DNA from: Bimastos eiseni
Lineage: Eukaryota; Annelida; Clitellata; Crassiclitellata; Lumbricidae
Length of the DNA stretch: 64,000 nt
Assembly (NCBI GenBank): GCA_959347315.1
Contig: OY365808.1
Span: 2,329,954 to 2,393,953 of the forward strand
Reading direction: 5' to 3'
Below, piece after piece: positions 22,790 through 64,000 of the stretch. Each line of letters opens with the position of its first letter. Positions within the stretch are counted from its first letter, which is position 1. The translations under genes and the position numbers were made by a program. Below the pieces are notes generated by a model that was not told the DNA's origin, searched no databases, and was given only the letters and a program-made list of their open reading frames with translations.

Positions 22790-24560
22790 TGTGTGTTGTG
22801 TGTAGGGTGAGCGTGTGCATTCGTGTGCATGCGTGCGAGCATGTATGTTTGAGTGTTAAATCTGTGTTCATACGTGCAGTACCAATTTGCGTGTATGTCT
22901 AAATGTTTCTTTGCTTCTACGCTTGTCTATAATATGACGTTGGCGAATATCGAGCGATTACTTTATCCGCATACTAAATATTCTGGCAAATCTCCCGTGA
23001 CCTTTTATGTAGCGCCCATTCGGGTGAGGGCGACATCTCGCTCCCGGAATTCCAATGAATATTCATTCGGTTTTATTAGCAAATATAATGGAACAGATTA
23101 AGCCTCTGGAACAGACTCATGCCATCCCCGGTAGGGATGCGTCGTTAAATAAACTTACATCAGTCAGCCTCTGATACATTGGATGATAAATTATTTAAAA
23201 TGTCGGTCAATTACCTCCGTCTGCCTGTCTTAGGCTGTCTGTCAGTCTGTCTGTTATGATCTGTCTGTCTGTCTCTTGGTCATGGTCCAACAGATTAAAA
23301 CAGTTAGGATATTTCTTGCCAGACTCAACAGTTACATGGTACTTAATAAAGTATATAGATACTCACCGACTTTTACTTAAGACACCTGTGACATGCACGC
23401 AGTCGATTCTATAATAAATTATAAGTTCGGCCAAATGTTTGTTGTGCAACCAAACCTGTTTAACAGAATAAAAGCGCCAATAATTATCTATCAATCAATC
23501 ACTGAACATAATATAGCGCCTTTTGAGGAAATCTACCCAGAGGCTCTCCAGATCCAACTTAGACCATAAGATAGATTTCAGAATGAAATAAAATTGTGGT
23601 AGAGAGTTCTTAGGCAGGAGCCTGTTATCCAACAGGGATATGGTCTCGAGACTGCGGTCTTGGGATTGGTCTCCGTCTAAAATTTACCTATAAGTTGTTT
23701 ATAGAGTGATATTCTTAGACCGAAGTCAAGGGCTAAACCCGCAAAAGCCCAGCGTGTTATTCCGTTTTAGCGGCTTAATAAATTGAATTGTTTCTAAAAA
23801 AAAGCTCTCGGTCTTGGTCTTGGTGTCGGACCACTCGGTTTTGGTCTTGGTCTTGGACCTCTCGGCCTTGATCTCGGTCTGGGTCTTGAGTTTTGGTCTC
23901 GTGCCCAACACTGATATCCAATGGGAGGCCACTCCAAACAGTCAGGCCCACAACCGATAAAACCCGATGCAACGCTAAGTGATCTTCGCTATGAAACTGC
24001 TGCCGCTGTTCACATTCATTACACACCTCTCTTAAGTATGGAACTTGTTGTATAAGTAATGGAAGGGATATCGACCTAGGCATTGTGCCAAAGTAACTTT
24101 GAGAAGTGAGAGCTATTCAAACTACAATCTCCTCTAACGTCTGCTGCATTTGTTGCCAAAGAAGTCGTTAAGCTTTGCATCCATCCAGAAACTTATAAGG
24201 TCAAAGTGAGGTGGATTGCTTACAGCGATCGCCTTGTAACGCGCAGAATACAAATTCCAGCTTCCTTCGAGACAGGTAAACGCAGAAATCTATAAGCAGA
24301 ATTTAGAGAGACAACCATAATCGGGTGACTGGACATATATTGAAAGAGACAAAAGGCTTAACAGAGACAGACAAATAGTAACAATGATAGACACTGATGA
24401 AGGCGTAACAGATACATGTGGAGGCGAATAGGAGACCGGACGAAGTCGATCTTGTTTCCTAATAATGGCTTCTGTCGCTTCATTTGTCTGTTCGACCGTC
24501 CTTCTGTCTGCCTATCAGTCATTGTGTCCGTCCATGTGTCTGGGTTGGTCCAACTGTCCA
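22790..24560. other. Stretch without recognisable genes
   Basis: GT-rich low-complexity DNA (22780-22850), CTGTCTGT runs (23220-23275) and a TCTTGG(T) hexamer array on 23800-23905, which causes the KTKTE-type open frames. Confidence 0.5.
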
Positions 24561-24576
24561 TATGTATTTCTGCGTC

Positions 24577-24609
<33 letters not shown>

Positions 24610-24714
24610 TTACATGTGTGTCTTTCAGTCTGCCTGCCTGCCTGTCTGTCTCCCTGCCTGCCTGCCTGTCTGTCTCCCTGCCTGCCTGTCTCCCTGTCTG
24701 TCTGTCTGTCTCCC

Positions 24715-24749
<35 letters not shown>

Positions 24750-24870
24750 TTACATGTGTGTCTTTCAGTCTGCCTGCCTGCCTGTCTGTCTCCCTGCCTG
24801 CCTGCCTGTCTCCCTGTCTGCCTGCCTGTCTCCCTGTCTGTCTGTCTGCTTGCCCTGCCTGCCTGCATTG
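24560..24870. repeat. CTGT/CCTG microsatellite
   Basis: Mixed CTGT, CCTG and CTCC units; an internal duplication of about 160 bp (ATTTACATGTGTGTCTTTCA at about 24608 and 24748). Confidence 0.95.
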
Positions 24871-25579
24871 ACACCACATAGCCCCCCTCCATCCTCCCAT
24901 CACATAACATAACATTTAGTGGAATTACTAAAACCGACGACTATTCGTCTCAGCCGTCGTTGCCTAATCCACGGTGGCTGGTCCTTCATCCAATGGACCA
25001 ACTGAGGTTCGTTCTGCTTTCATCTTCGGGAGTGCCTCGGCGTCTCCTTGAAGATTCGGTTACGTCGGCTCGAAGACACCACTGCCCCTCCTATCCGTCT
25101 TCCCTCTACCCATCCCCCCTCAGCCAAAGATCAATTTTCCCATTAGGTTCTGGGTGTCGTCGTTGGACCTTGTTTTGCCTGTGTGGCACACTGCTTGACT
25201 GGAACCATTGGGGAGCAGTATAGGGTGGATCGCCATAAACGCAAGCAGACAGACAAACAGACACGCATAAAAGCAGTAACACACTGACAGACACATTGAC
25301 AGACGCATATGCAAACATCCACAAACCACAATACACGCATAGGGGCAGGCATACATGGACACAGACAGATATACACGCAGACAAACATATATGTACACAA
25401 ACATCCACTCAATCAGCCACACTATATATTTCGCTCAGTTATCCTGTATCTCTTTTGATTGATTGACTGATTGACTGATTGAGTCAGTCACTAAACAACC
25501 TATCTACTCAGTAACATACTTACCTACTTTCTCACTAACCTGCACACTTGCCTACCTACTTACTTGATGCACACAGAGT

Positions 25580-25985
25580 TTCAAACCAATCACTCAATCG
25601 CTCAATCAATCATTTGCTCACTAAATTACTCACTACACCAATCACTCACTCTCTCAATCGCTCACTCAACCACTCACTCACTCCCTCAATCACTTGCTCA
25701 ATCACTCACTCTCTCAATCACTCTCTTTCTCAACCGCTCACTCAACCACTCACTCAATCACTTGTTCAATCACTCACTCTCTCAATCGCTCACGCAACCA
25801 CTCACTAACTCCCTCAATCACTTGTTCAATCACTCACTCTCTCAATCACTCACTCAACCACTCACTCACTTCCTAAATCACTTGTTCAATCACTCACTCT
25901 CTCAAACACTCACTCAACCACTCACTCACTCCCTCAATCACTTGTTCAATCACTCACTCTCTCAAACACTCACTCAACCATGCTA
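25580..25985. repeat. Minisatellite, ~60-bp unit of CACTCACTC/CAATCACT words
   Basis: About six units carrying CCCTCAATCACTTGTTCAAT and CTCTCAATCGCTCACTCAAC. Long open frames are by-products. Confidence 0.9.
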
Positions 25986-26464
25986 TCACTCATTGCACCG
26001 ACCTATTTTCCTCATCATATCTCCATCCGTTCCAGGCCTTCCCACTCTCCATCCATCTCGTCCTCTTCCATCTCTGCAATGCAAAGCGCGCCTTCTCTCT
26101 CTAGGCCCTAAGACGACAGCCTCTGGGGACCAATTCTGCCTAAACCAAATTACCAGACACCGCTTTGATTTATCGATTCCTTCGCTGTGTTGCCATCGGG
26201 TCGAATGGCTGATGACTGGTTGCCGAAGATTAGCATTGCACTGTCCTTAAAGCACCAAACCTCTTCACCCTAAATTACTTACAAACCATCGCTCGGGTTT
26301 CTACTCCATCGTTCGTTCCTTCGTTCGTTCGTTTATTGGTGAGAGGTGCATGGTGTGTCTATAGCCACATTAGCCAGGAGATAGCCACATTAGCCAGGAG
26401 ATAGCCACACTAGCCAGGAGATGTCGGTTGTACTCTCAGATTGATTTGCTGACTGACTATTGGG

Positions 26465-26740
26465 TGGCTTATTAACTCGTTCATTCACACATTCACTAAT
26501 ACACATATTCATATATTCGTATATTCATTCATTCATTCATTCACATATTCACACATTCACTCATTCAGTTATTCATACATTCACTTATTCACTTACATGT
26601 ATTCACACAGTCACTCATTCACACGTGATATAATTCAAACATTCGCATATTCACACAGTCATTCATTCACACAATCACATATTCAGACATTCAGACATTA
26701 GCATATTCACTCATTAACTAATTCACTCACTAATGCAATG
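26465..26740. repeat. ATTCATTCA/CACATTCA simple repeat
   Basis: Variable (ATTCAC/ATTCAT)n, ending about 50 bp before the LNX zinc-finger exon at 26788. Confidence 0.9.
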
Positions 26741-26787
26741 ATTCACTGACGTTTAAATGGAATGTCGTTGTTTTCTGTTCTGATCAG

Positions 26788-62441
<35,654 letters not shown>

Positions 62442-62901
62442 GTATGGAATTTACCCTTTTTTGCACATATTCTAGGTCAATGGCCGAATTATTGTCGGCG
62501 TCATATTTCTTCTATACTATACCCCGGGTCTAGTGTACGCTTCGAATGAGGCTATTGTTTCATAACAACGGCGCATGATTTGCATATTAAAATAAACAGC
62601 CTTCAGTCAGATGATGTGAATGCAAATGGCGGTTGTTATTATATTGAATTTCTGGGAATTTTTGAAATTCGAAAGTTAAAATTCCAAATATCGGAATATA
62701 AAGTAAATTGTGTTCTGAAAGTGGTCACGTTGACCTAGAAATTCGCATAGAAGAACGTCTTGCAATGCATTTACTTTCATATCTACAGAGTTTTCCGTTT
62801 CGTGAGCCTTGCTTTTCTACTCTTAAATCTGTCTTCTTTGGCCGAGGTTGGACGTGGAGCGAATCTGAAGATTTCTTAAAGAGGTGTCAGATAAACTTTC
62901 A

Positions 62902-63292
62902 TTGACTGACTGACTGACTGACTGACTGACTGACTGACTGACTGACTGACTGACTGACTGACTGACTGACTGACTGACTGACTGACTGACTGACTGACTG
63001 ACTGACTGACTGACTGACTGACTGACTGACTGACTGACTGACTGACTGACTGACTGACTGACTGACTGACTGACTGACTGACTGACTGACTGACTGACTG
63101 ACTGACTGACTGACTGACTGACTGACTGACTGACTGACTGACTGACTGACTGACTGACTGACTGACTGACTGACTGACTGACTGACTGACTGACTGACTG
63201 ACTGACTGACTGACTGACTGACTGACTGACTGACTGACTGACTGACTGACTGACTGACTGACTGACTGACTGACTGACTGACTGACTGACTG
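62902..63292. repeat. Perfect (ACTG)~97 microsatellite
   Basis: About 390 bp without a visible interruption. The SVSQ-repeat open frames on the minus strand come from it. Confidence 0.98.
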
Positions 63293-63419
63293 TTTGGAAT
63301 CATATCTTAACTGTGCAGCGGATATCTTTGCAAATGCGTCCAAAGGTATTGTATCCGTATTATCGATCTGAACTTTTGAACGAATATCCTACTAGATTCC
63401 GCCGATTTTAAATTCCCCC

Positions 63420-64000
63420 CCAATGCCTCTCTGTTTGTCTTGACCTTAGTGCAGCCTTTGGCACTGTAGACCACCAGTTACTCCTTGCAAGACTTGAAAA
63501 AGCTTTGGTGTTTCTGGGACTGCCTTACACTGGTTAGCTTCATACCTGGTTGACCGCAGTCAGCAGGTGGGCATTGGATCTGCTCGGTCGGAGCCCACAC
63601 TTTGCACTGCTGGAGTGCCACAAGGATCTGTCCTCGGCCCTTTATTATTTACAGTTTACTTCCCCAATCAGTCGTATAGCTAAACACTTTGGAATTCAAT
63701 TACAACAGTATGCAGATGATACTCAGCTCCATATTGCTCTGTCACACACTGATCAGTCTGGTAAACTAAAACTGGAAGAATGTCTCTCATCCATATATGC
63801 ATGGTTCTGTTCCAATGGTTTGGCCATAAACCCAGACAAGTCTGAAGCAATTGTATTTGGCTCATGTCAACGCCTGCGTTCTTTCCCTATGCTCTCTAGC
63901 ATTGAACTGGCTGGTACTGCTGTGCCGCTTTCAGACTCTGTCAAACCAATTGGGGTTACCCTTGACAGCAAGCTCACATTTCGACCTCACATGACAAGCC
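63420..64000 (+). mobile_element. CR1/L2-like LINE, second copy, 5'-truncated and cut by the window end
   Basis: It is very similar in DNA to 21610-22190, containing LDLSAAFGTVDHQ and QQYADDTQLHIALS, with YADD intact but frameshifts around 63490-63660. It starts abruptly in the RT domain after a run of C, as expected for a 5'-truncated insertion, and continues past the window. Confidence 0.85.

Noticed and set aside
24960..25225. Frame with HPMDQL as a possible RING exon of LNX
   Set aside because: Vertebrate LNX has CPMD at the end of its RING finger, but here the Cys/His ligands are absent and no suitable donor with phase 2 follows.
25580..25985. CRISPR array
   Set aside because: Repeats are contiguous without unique spacers, no cas genes are present, and the DNA is eukaryotic.
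62876..63343. SVSQ-repeat protein
   Set aside because: Translation of the perfect (ACTG)n array.

Overview
This is animal nuclear DNA, not bacterial: a single gene is split over 12 recognisable exons with GT/AG borders and introns up to about 11 kb, surrounded by LINEs, SINE-like repeats, hAT and Polinton relics and long microsatellites. The repeat content and protein similarities suggest a marine, probably lophotrochozoan, invertebrate; I cannot name the species.

The only host gene I can support is a + strand LNX orthologue (Ligand of Numb protein X, the LNX1/LNX2 family). Its exons run from 26,788 to 62,441. They encode the end of the TRAF-type zinc-finger region, a Gln/His-rich linker with a degenerate Numb-binding-type motif, PDZ1, PDZ2, PDZ3 and the first half of PDZ4. 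All 11 splice junctions agree in phase, and the exons add up to 1,587 nt (529 codons, against about 690-730 residues for vertebrate LNX proteins). The RING exon upstream was not found, and the last part of PDZ4 lies beyond the right edge.

Layout. 1-17 kb: non-coding, with short dispersed repeats, a hAT relic (2.5-3.8 kb), a decayed RNase H-bearing LINE (5.2-6.7 kb) and a 173-bp hAT-type MITE (16.0 kb). 17.5-19.8 kb: an internally deleted Polinton/Maverick-like element with inverted ends and a 6-bp target duplication. 20.6-22.5 kb: a CR1/L2-like LINE, with a second truncated copy at the right edge. 24.5-27.4 kb: microsatellites and minisatellites around the first LNX exon. 29.3-40.7 kb: a large LNX intron with SINE-like repeats, a promoter-like GC-rich patch, a 3-kb periodic block of unknown origin and a 1.5-kb minisatellite. 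40.7-62.4 kb: the PDZ exons. Their introns hold further LINE pieces, two hAT MITEs, a 1.18-kb inverted-terminal-repeat element and two head-to-tail LINEs with a restriction-like endonuclease, which sit between (TAA)n tracts.

The most interesting points are the small Polinton derivative with intact ends, the two LINEs that appear targeted to (TAA)n microsatellites, the shared GTCGTTAAAC end of three repeat families, the periodic block at 34.7-37.6 kb, and a 350-bp TG(T/C) array that directly abuts a splice acceptor of LNX.
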